Positions 1 through 8,566 of a DNA stretch of 64,000 nucleotides are shown one piece after another. The position numbers and the translations under genes are program-made. The stretch is from Cellulophaga baltica (GTDB lineage Bacteria; Bacteroidota; Bacteroidia; Flavobacteriales; Flavobacteriaceae). The notes under the pieces are model-generated. The model made no database searches and was not told where the DNA came from. It worked only from the letters and a program-made list of their open reading frames with translations. Each line of letters begins with the position of its first letter. Position 1 is the first letter of the stretch. The stretch covers positions 62,001 through 126,000 of the forward strand of contig NZ_FNBD01000010.1 of the NCBI RefSeq assembly GCF_900102165.1. Reading direction: 5' to 3'.

Positions 1-1257
1 GATTCTCGTTGGCCAGTTCTTTTTCTTTTTAATATGGAGGGTAAAGGGAAGCATGTAATGCAACCTTTTCTACAAGCGGCTGAGCATCAAAATTATATTC
101 TCGCAGCGTCTAACAGCGTTAATGATACCCTTTCTCTTACTCAAAATGTATTGATAGCTAGTAGAATGATTAATCAGGTATTGAATAGTCTGCCTGTAGA
201 TTCTAGAAGAATTTATACAGGCGGTATGGATACTGGAGGAACTTTCGCTTCTGTAATGCCTGTAGTGAGTAAGAATATTAAAGGAATTATTTCTGTTGGA
301 GGAGGTATTGCGAATGTTGATGTTTTGGCTCCTGATAGTCCATTTCAATTTATTGGAATTGCAGACATCAATGAGTATAGTAGTATTGAGATGGAAGCAT
401 CTGAATCGCTTTTAAATAATCTTAGATTCTCCAATCAGTTATTTAAGTATGAAAAAAACACCAAGCCTTTGCCAATGTATCTTATAGATTTTGGCTTGCA
501 AATTTTTGTCTTGAACGCTATGGCGAAAGGAGAAGTAGTAAAAGATATGGAGTATGTAAATTCTGCTTACCGCCAAAATTTACGGGTAATTGATGCCTTA
601 ATAAAAGAAAAGAAGTTGCTGCATGCCTATGATTTTGCAAATGAGATAATGGAAGTTTTTAGAGTACATCTAGATGTGTCGGAAATAAAGGCTTCTCAAA
701 AGCTACTAAGAAAAGACAAGGAATATAAGGCAATGAAGCGTTTGGCGTCTAATTATAAGTTTAAAGAGGAGCTATTGCAAGAAGATTATGATTATGCAAT
801 TTATGAAGATGTGGCTACGTATAACTTTAATAATTTAGGATGGTGGGCATATCAAATGCAGGAAATTAAAAAATTCCAAGCAAGTACTATTCGTTTTGAA
901 CATCAGATGGGAAATAGGTTAAAGGATTTTGTAGATCATCTGGTAAATAAAAATATCAGGCAATTAAAAGAGGAAGAAACCTTAGATGAAGAAGGCTTGA
1001 GTTTTCTCTATATGTTGAACACGATTACAGAGCCTACAGATCATGAAGCCTATATAGAGGTTATTTCATTAAGTTCCAAGATAGAAGATTATGATACCGC
1101 ATTATTTTATTTAGAGGAATTGCTAAAAACAGGATTTAAAGACAAACAACAACTATATGATATTCCTGATACGGCACTTTTAAGAATTTCACCAGAGTAT
1201 AATGCTTTGATGTTGAAGTACCTTAAGGAAGCTAGGTATGATATTAAGGAACAATAA
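1..1257 (+). CDS. Alpha/beta-hydrolase-like protein, 5' end outside window
   Basis: The reading frame is open from base 1, so the gene starts upstream and an ATG at 34 is probably internal. The N-terminal part resembles flavobacterial alpha/beta hydrolases of the esterase/depolymerase type: a strand, then a GGMDTGG turn where these proteins usually carry a GxSxG nucleophile elbow, then the helix and the strand GIISVGGG. The expected serine appears to be Asp, so activity is doubtful. The second half, roughly residues 150-407 counted from the ATG at 34, is helical, charged and possibly TPR-like. The last 14 bases overlap the convergent DJ-1 gene. The family call is moderate; the substrate is unknown. 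Confidence 0.6.
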   Translation, partial: DSRWPVLFLFNMEGKGKHVMQPFLQAAEHQNYILAASNSVNDTLSLTQNVLIASRMINQVLNSLPVDSRRIYTGGMDTGGTFASVMPVVSKNIKGIISVGGGIANVDVLAPDSPFQFIGIADINEYSSIEMEASESLLNNLRFSNQLFKYEKNTKPLPMYLIDFGLQIFVLNAMAKGEVVKDMEYVNSAYRQNLRVIDALIKEKKLLHAYDFANEIMEVFRVHLDVSEIKASQKLLRKDKEYKAMKRLASNYKFKEELLQEDYDYAIYEDVATYNFNNLGWWAYQMQEIKKFQASTIRFEHQMGNRLKDFVDHLVNKNIRQLKEEETLDEEGLSFLYMLNTITEPTDHEAYIEVISLSSKIEDYDTALFYLEELLKTGFKDKQQLYDIPDTALLRISPEYNALMLKYLKEARYDIKEQ

Positions 1258-1969
1258 AATGAGGCACTTTGTTAACGTCCCAATCAATTACTAATCCTTG
1301 GGCTAATGACTGTGTGACCTCTTTACCGTATAGAAGTTCGCATAGGTAAAGAGCTGCTTCAAAACTTTTCGCACCACCTGCCGAAGTAATGTACTTTCCG
1401 TCATGTACAAATAAAGAATTCTTCTTTACATTTAAATGCGGAAACCTTTCTTGGTATTTATCTAAATCACCCGGAAAAGTGGTAGAGGCTACAGTGTCTA
1501 GTAGGCCCGTTTTTGCAAGCACAAAAGCGCCGTCACAGTGGCTCGTCATATAAAGAGCATTTTCATCTACTTTCTTTACAAAACTTAACATTACTACATT
1601 GTCTAGATCGGTATCTAAATGATGTTCTGCGCTCGGAATTACTAGAATATCAATATTTGGTAGATTCTTTTTAGTGTAATCAAAATCAGGAAGTATTCGT
1701 ACACCTTCAAAAGTGGTAATGGGTTTTAATGTATTAGCTACGGTGAAAACGTTCATAGCTTTAATATTTTTCCGAAATTGAGTGTGTTGAAAGATATCGT
1801 AGGGCGCTGTAAATTCGGTATTGTACGTGCCATCCATTATTAGGAAAGCTACATTATAGCGATCCGGATTTATTTTTTCTAAAGCTTTTTTATTGTTATA
1901 AGAATAATCAGTTTCGCCACACGAAACGAATAGTACCATTGAAAGGAGTAATGTTATAGCAGCTTTCAT
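1244..1969 (-). CDS. DJ-1/PfpI family lipoprotein
   Basis: A 241-residue protein with a lipoprotein signal (LFVSC, Cys17), so probably anchored in the cell envelope. The remainder is a class I glutamine-amidotransferase-like (DJ-1/PfpI) domain: strand NVAFLIMDG near residue 40, PNIDILVIPSAEHH near 104-117 and the nucleophile-elbow sequence MTSHCDGAFVLA with Cys145. This resembles the N-terminal domain of GlxA-type AraC regulators and isonitrile hydratases, but no AraC HTH follows. The function is unknown; a hydratase, glyoxalase-like enzyme or ligand sensor are all possible. It converges on the upstream gene with a 14-base tail overlap. Confidence 0.8.
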   Translation of the reverse strand: MKAAITLLLSMVLFVSCGETDYSYNNKKALEKINPDRYNVAFLIMDGTYNTEFTAPYDIFQHTQFRKNIKAMNVFTVANTLKPITTFEGVRILPDFDYTKKNLPNIDILVIPSAEHHLDTDLDNVVMLSFVKKVDENALYMTSHCDGAFVLAKTGLLDTVASTTFPGDLDKYQERFPHLNVKKNSLFVHDGKYITSAGGAKSFEAALYLCELLYGKEVTQSLAQGLVIDWDVNKVPHFIVP

Positions 1970-2128
1970 AGATGTTTTATTTTAAGCCGAATTTACAAAC
2001 AAAAGCTAGATGTGCAAGAGATGAATGCTAACTATTTTATTTATAAGTTTGTAGTCAAGGAATGATTTTGTCAAGGTTTGCAGAATTACAATTCTTAAAA
2101 AGAGACTTACTTTGTTTGATTTTTTAAT

Positions 2129-2782
2129 ATGTTATCTATGCGTAAATTACTTTTTATAGCACTACTTTTAATTTTGAGTTGCAAGCAAGAAAAAAAATAT
2201 CATGACGTAGTTGCCAATGCAATTCCACAAGATGTTTCTGATGCCATGGCAGATATTTTAAAATTTCAACAGGAATTAAATAAAGAGTATAAGGATCCTG
2301 AAACATCTCCTTTGTATAACAAGGATAGAAAGAATTTTGAAACACTAGATTTTTTTGAGCCAGATACTACTTTAAGGGTCGTAGCTAAATTTGTGAGAAC
2401 ACCAGATGCTTTACCGTTTTTAATGGCTACCACTACAGATAGAAAATCTGAAGAAGTGCTGTACGGTGTTGCCTATTTTGAAATTAACGGAGCAGATTTT
2501 CAGTTAGAGGTGTATCAAAACCCTGCATTGTCTGCGCAAGAAAAGTATAGAGAATATTTGTTTTTGCCATTTTCAGACGAAACAAATGGATATGCAAGTT
2601 ATACGGGAGGTAGGTATATTGATTTATCGATTCCAAAAGGGGACAGCATTTTAATTGATTTTAATAAAGCATACAATCCATACTGTGCCTACAATAAGAA
2701 ATATTCCTGTCCCATTGTGCCTAAAGTTAATCATCTTCCGATAAAAATTAATGCAGGTGTCAAAGCCTTTAAAAAACACTAA
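2129..2782 (+). CDS. DUF1684 family lipoprotein
   Basis: A 217-residue protein with a lipobox (LILSC). The ATG at 2138 gives a more conventional signal peptide than the one at 2129; both are in frame. The C-terminal half carries the DUF1684 hallmarks: GVAYFEINGADFQLEVYQ, a GGRYIDL segment and the cysteine-containing FNKAYNPYCAYNKKYSCP block near residues 178-195. The family has no assigned biochemical role. It stands alone and is followed by a strong bidirectional terminator. Confidence 0.85.
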   Translation: MLSMRKLLFIALLLILSCKQEKKYHDVVANAIPQDVSDAMADILKFQQELNKEYKDPETSPLYNKDRKNFETLDFFEPDTTLRVVAKFVRTPDALPFLMATTTDRKSEEVLYGVAYFEINGADFQLEVYQNPALSAQEKYREYLFLPFSDETNGYASYTGGRYIDLSIPKGDSILIDFNKAYNPYCAYNKKYSCPIVPKVNHLPIKINAGVKAFKKH

Positions 2783-2784
2783 GT

Positions 2785-2826
2785 AAAAAAAGCAGGTCTA
2801 ACATTAATGTTAGACCTGCTTTTTTT
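2785..2826. terminator. Bidirectional terminator
   Basis: A perfect 30-base palindrome at 2791-2820 (arm AGCAGGTCTAACATT) has an A-run on the left and a T-run on the right. It can end the DUF1684 gene rightward and the amt gene leftward. Confidence 0.92.
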
Positions 2827-2843
2827 AAGTAGTATAGTGAAGT

Positions 2844-4118
2844 TTAGTGCTGATTCAGTCTGAAATCTGGATAAGCATCCATCCCGTGTTCGTGGAGGTC
2901 TAATCCTTCTAATTCTTCCTCTCTAGAAACTCTTATTCCAACCGTTTTCTTTAATGCAATAAGGATAAGAAAAGAAGTTAAAGAGCAAAATATTCCAATA
3001 ATTACAATACCCGCTAATTGATACAGAATTTGTGAACCACCAGCTTTAGTTCCAAAGAAACCTACTGCTAAGGTACCCCAAACTCCACAAATTAGGTGAA
3101 CTGCTATGGCGCCTACAGGATCGTCTAACTTAATTTTATCAATTAACGCAACGGCTCCTACGACTAGAATACCTGCTAAGGCTCCAATGATGATAGCTTC
3201 ATTAGGTGACATTAAATCTGCACCAGCGGTAATCCCAACTAAGCCTCCTAGTATTCCGTTAAGAAACATGGTGAGGTCTAGGTTTTTGTAAAGTATGAAA
3301 GAAAAAAGAAAAGCAGCTATGCCTCCTGCCGCTGCCGCTAATGAGGTAGTGACAAGCACTAGTGATGTTCCTTCTGGGTCCGCAGATAGTACGGAACCTC
3401 CGTTAAAACCAAACCATCCCAGCCAAAGAATTAAAACACCAGCAGTAGCAAGGGGAATATTATGTCCTGGAATCGCAAAAGTTTCTCCATTTTCGTCAAA
3501 TTTTCCAATCCTTGGCCCTAGTAAATAAACAGCTACTAAGGCTGCCCAGCCACCTACAGAGTGTACTAGTGTAGAACCCGCAAAATCATGAAAACCAGCT
3601 TCCTTTATAAGTTCTCCTGCGGCATTTACTTCATTACCTAAAGTAGATAAGAATCCGCCTCCCCATTGCCATGAACCTACAATTGGATAAATTAAGCCAA
3701 CATAGATGACTGTAAAAATCATAAACCCTCCAATTTTAATACGCTCCGCAACGGCGCCAGAAACTATAGTTGCTGCGGTCGCAGCGAACATTCCTTGAAA
3801 TAAAAAGTCAGTCCAATAGGTATACCCTCCGCTAGGTGCGTAATCTGCGGTCATACCATTAGCAGGGGCTTCAATTCCAAAACCTGCAAAGCCTAAAAAA
3901 CCATTAAAATCTCCAGGGTACATAAGGTTAAATCCGCCTAGGTAGTATAGTAGAAGTCCAGCACAAATAATGAATAGGTTTTTAAATAAAATGTTTATGG
4001 TGTTCTTTTGCCTTGTTAATCCAATCTCTAAAAATGAAAAGCCTAAATGCATGAAAAATACTAATGCGGTACACATCATCATCCAAACATTATTAGCTGT
4101 AAATAATCCGTCGTTCAT
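2844..4118 (-). CDS. amt: Ammonium transporter Amt (copy 2)
   Basis: A 424-residue inner-membrane ammonium channel of the Amt/Mep/Rh family with about eleven membrane spans. Visible family features are FxxLEIGLTRQKN in the first span, the DFAGSTLVHSVGG block with the first pore histidine, GWFGFNGGS, DDPVGAIAVHLICG with the second pore histidine, and a cytoplasmic tail ending HEHGMDAYPDF, the type of tail PII proteins regulate. It lies 9 nt downstream of its PII gene and is surely co-transcribed. It is only moderately similar to the second Amt at 5880-7196, so the two are not a recent duplication. Confidence 0.97.
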   Translation of the reverse strand: MNDGLFTANNVWMMMCTALVFFMHLGFSFLEIGLTRQKNTINILFKNLFIICAGLLLYYLGGFNLMYPGDFNGFLGFAGFGIEAPANGMTADYAPSGGYTYWTDFLFQGMFAATAATIVSGAVAERIKIGGFMIFTVIYVGLIYPIVGSWQWGGGFLSTLGNEVNAAGELIKEAGFHDFAGSTLVHSVGGWAALVAVYLLGPRIGKFDENGETFAIPGHNIPLATAGVLILWLGWFGFNGGSVLSADPEGTSLVLVTTSLAAAAGGIAAFLFSFILYKNLDLTMFLNGILGGLVGITAGADLMSPNEAIIIGALAGILVVGAVALIDKIKLDDPVGAIAVHLICGVWGTLAVGFFGTKAGGSQILYQLAGIVIIGIFCSLTSFLILIALKKTVGIRVSREEELEGLDLHEHGMDAYPDFRLNQH

Positions 4119-4127
4119 AATGTTTTT

Positions 4128-4466
4128 TTAGTTGATTCCTGCGTTTCCACTTTCTTTTGTCCTTATTCTATAAGCCTCTGTAATTTCCGATACAAATATT
4201 TTACCGTCACCAACATTACCTGTGCTTGCGGTTTCTAAAATGGTATTGACTGTCTTTTCTAAGAATTCATCAGAAATTACGATACTTAAATATCTGCGTT
4301 GTATATCAGTGGTGCTGTAGGAGATGCCGCGATATACGTGTCCTTGTTTTTCATTACCGACACCTGTTACATCCCAATAGCTAAAAAAGTTTACATCAAT
4401 CTTATGAAGTGCTTTTTTTACTTCATCGAATTTTGACTTTCGAATTATTGCCTCGATTTTTTTCAT
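4128..4466 (-). CDS. glnK: Nitrogen regulatory PII protein GlnK/GlnB (copy 2)
   Basis: A 112-residue PII signal protein that binds ATP/ADP and 2-oxoglutarate and usually plugs the partner Amt. The T-loop YRGISYS is present; Tyr50 lies where GlnB has the uridylylated Tyr51, with one residue missing before it. The B-loop STGNVGDGKIFV and C-loop EAYRIRT are intact. It differs from the other PII in this window at about 10 of 112 positions. A full Bacteroidota promoter lies just upstream. Whether Tyr50 is modified cannot be judged because no GlnD is visible here. Confidence 0.96.
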   Translation of the reverse strand: MKKIEAIIRKSKFDEVKKALHKIDVNFFSYWDVTGVGNEKQGHVYRGISYSTTDIQRRYLSIVISDEFLEKTVNTILETASTGNVGDGKIFVSEITEAYRIRTKESGNAGIN

Positions 4467-4488
4467 GAATGATTTGTTTGATTTGCTG

Positions 4489-4518
4489 CAAATGTAGATT
4501 AAAAATTATTTTTAACAA
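4489..4518 (-). promoter_or_regulatory. Promoter of PII copy 2 (TTG-N19-TAnnTTTG)
   Basis: On the minus strand the -33 TTG (4518-4516) is 19 nt from the -7 box TACATTTG (4496-4489), about 23 nt ahead of the ATG. It matches the Bacteroidota housekeeping consensus. The -7 box and leader resemble those of PII copy 1. Confidence 0.75.
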
Positions 4519-4668
4519 TTCATTAACAGGCTGTCGGTTTGACATCGAAAAATAGTTTTTCTTTTTAAATAATTGTAATTCAGTTAGTTAAGTGTTTATT
4601 TTTATGATGTTAGAAAATCAAGCATTTGGAATCTAATTTGTGAGAAATCTGACCTTTGCACAAAAAAA

Positions 4669-4700
4669 AGAGCCTGACTTTTTAGAAGTCAAGCTCTTTT
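4669..4700 (-). terminator. Terminator after porin gene
   Basis: A stem-loop just after the porin stop on the minus strand: arms AAGAGCCTGACTT and AAGTCAAGCTCTT (one mismatch) with a T-run in the minus-strand direction. It separates the porin from the second PII-Amt pair. Confidence 0.85.
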
Positions 4701-4727
4701 CAGTATAAACAATAAACAAATTATAAT

Positions 4728-5762
4728 TTAGAACGAATAAATCGCAGCAATTAAGAATGATGATAAGCTTTTTGTTGCTTCTAAGTCATTATCTAAATAG
4801 AATTCTTCAGATCCGTTATCTAATCTTAATTCTGGTTTGATCGTTAAGTTTTCTACGGTATAGCTCCCTGTTAATGTAGCGGCAAATACACTTGGATCAT
4901 CAGTACCATCTACACCATCAAAAGTTGTAAAGTATTCTCCTCTTAATCCTAATGTAAAGCTATCTGAAGTAGCTAACTGTGGGTATAATGCTGCACCTGA
5001 AAAGCCGGCTCCGTCATTATCAGCATATGCTGCATTTATTCCTAAGAATAAGTCTTCAGTTAAATCAAAACCACCGGTGTAATCAACTTCAAATCCTAAC
5101 AATGCTTTGTTATCATAATAGAAATTTAAGAATTGTCCAGAGTATCCTAATTGTGCACCTAAAGAGTATTCTCCAGTTAGGTTGCTATTTACATCGGTTA
5201 CATTCATTACGGCTAGCATTAAGCTAAAATCTTCTGATAGCGCAAAATCTGCTTTTAAACCTACGTGAGAGAATGGTCCGTTAGAAAATAAATATGAAGT
5301 ACTGTAGTTAAAGTTTCCTACAGGAGAAATAACTTCATATCCTAGGTAGGTATTAAAACGACCAGCGGTTAATGTTGTTCCTTCAGAAACATTCCAGTAA
5401 GCATATAATTGGTTAATATTAAAGCCTCCTGTAGCAGATTCGCCTCTTGGTCCAAAGGTAACATCTGCCACCGCACCTGTTTTAGTTCCTTCATAGCTTG
5501 CTATTAAATTAGCCATACCAAGTGCAAAACCAGTTTCGTCGGCAAATGAAGTTCCTGGGCTTTGGAAAGATTGGCCATCTTCTCCAAAAATAGCTCTATC
5601 TGTTGAGCTTAGGTTAGTTTTGTAATATGCATCAACAGAACCGCTTATAGAAATTGCTTTTTTTTCTTCAACTTCTTCTTGGGCAACTAAACTAGCTCCT
5701 GTAAAAAGTACTGCTGCAAAAAATATATTTTTTACGTAATTCGTTTTTGTAATCGCTTTCAT
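4728..5762 (-). CDS. Outer-membrane beta-barrel porin (BBP2-like)
   Basis: A 344-residue protein with a signal peptide ending VAQ, then alternating amphipathic strands typical of a small outer-membrane barrel, ending in a terminal aromatic (IYSF). Sequences such as SVDAYYKTNL and AGRFNTYLGYEVISP fit the putative porin family BBP2. It lies between two PII-Amt pairs on the same strand, which suggests a role in passage of ammonium or another small nitrogen compound across the outer membrane. That role is inferred from position only. Confidence 0.85.
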   Translation of the reverse strand: MKAITKTNYVKNIFFAAVLFTGASLVAQEEVEEKKAISISGSVDAYYKTNLSSTDRAIFGEDGQSFQSPGTSFADETGFALGMANLIASYEGTKTGAVADVTFGPRGESATGGFNINQLYAYWNVSEGTTLTAGRFNTYLGYEVISPVGNFNYSTSYLFSNGPFSHVGLKADFALSEDFSLMLAVMNVTDVNSNLTGEYSLGAQLGYSGQFLNFYYDNKALLGFEVDYTGGFDLTEDLFLGINAAYADNDGAGFSGAALYPQLATSDSFTLGLRGEYFTTFDGVDGTDDPSVFAATLTGSYTVENLTIKPELRLDNGSEEFYLDNDLEATKSLSSFLIAAIYSF

Positions 5763-5843
5763 AAATGATGTTTTAAATGTTCCTTTTCAGTTTAAAGGAA
5801 GTGTTTAAGATTAAGTGTTGTTTGTTGAAATAATGTGTATGGT

Positions 5844-5871
5844 AATGGAACGCTTGTAGAAGCGTTCCATT
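5844..5871 (-). other. Intercistronic stem-loop between amt and porin
   Basis: A perfect 12-bp stem (AATGGAACGCTT) with a 4-nt loop just after the amt copy 1 stop. There is no T-run after it on the minus strand, so it is more likely an mRNA-stabilising or processing hairpin than a terminator, and read-through into the porin is possible. Confidence 0.6.
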
Positions 5872-5879
5872 GTATAGCT

Positions 5880-7196
5880 TTATTTATCGTTGATAGTAAA
5901 CTCAGGATAAGCACTAGAATCATGTTCGTGAATATCTAATCCGTCCATTTCTTCTTCTTGAGTAACTCTTAATCCTAATGTTTTCTTTAAGATGAACAAT
6001 ACAATGAATGAAGCAACAGCCGCCCAAACTATGTATGCTAAAGAGCCGTAAAATTGTACCCATAATAATCCAGCGCCTCCGCCAGAAAGCAAACCTCCGT
6101 CTAATGCAAATACACCAACAAGTACTGTTCCTACGAAACCACAAACTCCATGTACAGAGATGGCACCAACTGGATCATCAATTTTTAATTTTTTATCAAT
6201 AAATTCAATAGATAGTACTACTATAATTCCGCATATTAAACCAATAGCAAGTGCACCCCATACGTTTACAGCGCCACATCCTGCGGTAATACCCACAAGT
6301 CCGGCTAATGCTCCGTTTAAGGTCATTGAAATATCTGGTTTCCCGTATCTAATCCAAGTTAATGCCATGGCAGCTACGGCTCCCATTGCTGCGGCAATAT
6401 TGGTATTTATGATCACACTTCCTACGGCAATCGTATCATCCCCGCCAAATGCAAGTTGAGATCCACCATTAAAACCGAACCATCCTAACCAAAGTATTAA
6501 AACCCCTAAGGCACCATAAGTCATATTGTGACCTGGAATTGCGTTTACTTTACCGTCTTTATATTTCCCAATTCTAGGACCAACTAAGATGGCAGCTACT
6601 AAAGCAGCAGCCCCACCAACAGCATGTACTACAGAAGATCCTGCAAAATCTACAAAACCTGCAACGTTTAACCAGGCGCTGTCATCAAATGGCCAGTACC
6701 AACTACCTGAAATAGGGTAGATGATTGTTGTTAATACAGCAGAGAATATTAAATAGGTAGAAAATTTTGTTCTTTCGGCAATGGCTCCAGATACAATAGT
6801 AGCAGCAGTAGCACAGAATACCGTTTGAAAAAGTAAATTATACCAGTCTGTTGCAGAAAAGAAGAAATATCCTTGTTCTGTTGGACTTGATCTAAAAAAG
6901 CCTCCTAGGACAGTGTCGCTACCGTACATAATACCGTAACCTACAGCCCAAAATAATAATGAACCAATACAAAGGTCCATAATATTTTTCATAATAATGT
7001 TACCAGAATTTTTACTTCTAGTGAAACCTACTTCTACAAGCGTAAACCCTGCTTGCATAAAAAATACTAAAATGGCTGCAACTATAATCCATAGTGCGCC
7101 CATGTCGCCGTTAATGCTCTGAATAGCTTGGTCTAGTGCTTCTTGGCTAACACCTTCCGCTACTTTGCTCACAGCTTCTTGTTGTACTTCACTCAT
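5880..7196 (-). CDS. amt: Ammonium transporter Amt (copy 1)
   Basis: A 438-residue Amt-family ammonium channel with an extra N-terminal segment of about 30 residues (MSEVQQEAVSKVAEG...) that copy 2 lacks. Core features are VEVGFTRSKN, VDFAGSSVVHAVGG, GWFGFNGGSQ, DDPVGAISVHGVCG and the PII-responsive tail HEHDSSAYPEF. It starts 26 nt after its PII gene. The sequence differs widely from copy 2, so the two channels may differ in affinity or regulation. Confidence 0.97.
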   Translation of the reverse strand: MSEVQQEAVSKVAEGVSQEALDQAIQSINGDMGALWIIVAAILVFFMQAGFTLVEVGFTRSKNSGNIIMKNIMDLCIGSLLFWAVGYGIMYGSDTVLGGFFRSSPTEQGYFFFSATDWYNLLFQTVFCATAATIVSGAIAERTKFSTYLIFSAVLTTIIYPISGSWYWPFDDSAWLNVAGFVDFAGSSVVHAVGGAAALVAAILVGPRIGKYKDGKVNAIPGHNMTYGALGVLILWLGWFGFNGGSQLAFGGDDTIAVGSVIINTNIAAAMGAVAAMALTWIRYGKPDISMTLNGALAGLVGITAGCGAVNVWGALAIGLICGIIVVLSIEFIDKKLKIDDPVGAISVHGVCGFVGTVLVGVFALDGGLLSGGGAGLLWVQFYGSLAYIVWAAVASFIVLFILKKTLGLRVTQEEEMDGLDIHEHDSSAYPEFTINDK

Positions 7197-7222
7197 AATA
7201 TTAGTTTTTTTGAAAATCTTAG

Positions 7223-7561
7223 TTAGTTAATTCCAGCTTGTCCGCTCTCTTTGGTTCTTATTCTGTATGCTTCGGTAACTTCTGAAACAAATATTTTTCC
7301 ATCACCTACATTGCCAGTACTAGAAGCTTCTAATATGGTACTTACTGTTTTTTCTAAAAACTCATCGGATACTACAATGGTAAGGTATCTTCTTTGGATG
7401 TCTGACGTACTGTAGGATATTCCGCGGTACACGTGACCTTGTTTTTCGTTTCCTACACCTGTTACATCCCAGTAACTAAAAAAGTTAACTTCAATTTGAT
7501 GCAGTGCTTTCTTTACTTCATCGAATTTAGATTTTCGAATAATTGCCTCGATTTTTTTCAT
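7223..7561 (-). CDS. glnK: Nitrogen regulatory PII protein GlnK/GlnB (copy 1)
   Basis: A 112-residue PII protein with T-loop tyrosine (YRGISYS, Tyr50), B-loop STGNVGDGKIFV and C-loop EAYRIRT. Changes relative to copy 2 are conservative (for example K22Q, D24E, T53S, I64V, N108Q). It heads the five-gene nitrogen block and is probably co-transcribed with amt copy 1. The 331-nt leader region holds two dyads that may be operators. Confidence 0.96.
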   Translation of the reverse strand: MKKIEAIIRKSKFDEVKKALHQIEVNFFSYWDVTGVGNEKQGHVYRGISYSTSDIQRRYLTIVVSDEFLEKTVSTILEASSTGNVGDGKIFVSEVTEAYRIRTKESGQAGIN

Positions 7562-7892
7562 ATGTGATTTGTTTGTTGATGAGGCAAATGTATGTTAAAA
7601 TATTTAACACCCCTTGTTTAGAAGGGGGGATGCTATTATTTTTTTGATAATTGTAATTTATACCCCTAAAATTTATGGGTATCGTTATTTTTAATTCAAT
7701 TAAATAAAAATTTGATTTAATCAGTTTGCTTATTTCAGCTAAAAGTTGGGAGAAGTAGATTTTTTTATAGATTTTATTGTGATATGTTCAAAAACCAACA
7801 AGAAATGATGTAAATCATGTAAAATACAAAAAATGATAACTTATTGTGTAATTTATAACAAAGAGGTAGGGAGGGATAGTTGTATTGGCTGT
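7562..7892 (-). promoter_or_regulatory. Control region of PII-Amt copy 1
   Basis: This gene-free stretch carries a -7 box TACATTTG at 7592-7585 (minus strand) without a matching -33 TTG. A 6-6-6 dyad CCCCTT/AAGGGG (7610-7627) sits where the -33 should be. Farther upstream is a 23-bp near-perfect palindrome at 7660-7682 (arms ATACCCCTAAA and TTTATGGGTAT, one mismatch, one central base). The arrangement suggests an activator-dependent or strongly regulated promoter. The rest is AT-rich with nothing recognisable. Confidence 0.55.
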
Positions 7893-8264
7893 CTAGAAAA
7901 TTTTGCTGAACCAGAGTCCTAAAGAAACAGCTATGATGCCTAATACTAAACTTACTATCGTGTAGCTTGCAAAAGCAATTAGGTCTCCATTTTTTAAGAG
8001 CGAATTGTTTTCTAGAGCAAATGTAGAAAAGGTAGTAAACCCGCCGCAAAAGCCAGTAGCTAAAAGTAAAGTCTGATTTTCGCTAAGAAAATTATTTTTC
8101 AAGGATAGGCCAAGTAAAAGTCCTATAAGAAGGCATCCTATTATATTGACAATAAAAGTGCCTAGATAAAAATTGGTAAAATAGAGATTTAGTGGTTTGC
8201 TAATAAGGTATCTTAATACACTGCCTAAACCACCACCTAAAAAAACAAGTAGAATTTGTTTCAT
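7893..8264 (-). CDS. crcB: Fluoride channel FluC/CrcB
   Basis: A 123-residue four-span membrane protein that forms a dual-topology fluoride export channel. Diagnostic features are GGGLGSVLRYLIS at the N-terminus, the TFIVNIIGC segment with the pore Asn, and GFCGGFTTFSTF near residues 72-83, which supplies the pore phenylalanines and sodium site. It follows a small membrane-protein gene by 17 nt and is probably co-transcribed with it. No fluoride riboswitch is visible ahead of it. Confidence 0.96.
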   Translation of the reverse strand: MKQILLVFLGGGLGSVLRYLISKPLNLYFTNFYLGTFIVNIIGCLLIGLLLGLSLKNNFLSENQTLLLATGFCGGFTTFSTFALENNSLLKNGDLIAFASYTIVSLVLGIIAVSLGLWFSKIF

Positions 8265-8281
8265 ACTTTAAAAGTATAAAA

Positions 8282-8461
8282 CTAAACTGCTTTTTTATAC
8301 TTAGTTTCAAGAATATTTAAAGGATAAATATTTTCTGAAGGAATTTGTGCTGTGTTGGTATCTTTTTTTTCCACTCTTTTCTTGTTACTATTTACGCTAA
8401 AGAGTAATAGAAAAGCATTTAAACCGACTAAAATAGATAACACACTAAAAAAAGTGACCAT
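8282..8461 (-). CDS. Small single-span membrane protein (MxTFF family, member A)
   Basis: A 59-residue protein starting MVTFFSVLSILVG; the ATG at 8461 is preferred over an in-frame ATG at 8491 because the membrane span then begins the protein, as in its paralogues. Residues 4-23 form one membrane span ending SVN, followed by a Lys-rich cytosolic or periplasmic tail and a C-terminus ETKYKKAV. The first 24 residues align without gaps to two shorter proteins at 25489-25740. It is probably transcribed with crcB. The function is unknown. Confidence 0.72.
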   Translation of the reverse strand: MVTFFSVLSILVGLNAFLLLFSVNSNKKRVEKKDTNTAQIPSENIYPLNILETKYKKAV

Positions 8462-8566
8462 AGAACTTTGTTTTATAGTAATACAACGCAAAAATACGTC
8501 TTTTCTTACAAAAATCTTAAAATTGTTGTGATCTGCTTAATTTTTGTGGTGTATGTAACTATTGCG

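Noticed and set aside
2791-2820. Perfect 30-bp palindrome as an operator
   Set aside because: Its position between two convergent gene ends and the flanking A- and T-runs make a bidirectional terminator the simpler reading.
7774-8049. Minus-strand ORF of 91 codons overlapping crcB in another frame
   Set aside because: It overlaps the fluC coding sequence out of frame and its composition (many Cys, Phe, Tyr) is that of a shadow frame.
8265-8300. Fluoride riboswitch ahead of crcB
   Set aside because: Only 17 nt separate crcB from the preceding small gene and no riboswitch-like fold is visible there or ahead of that gene.
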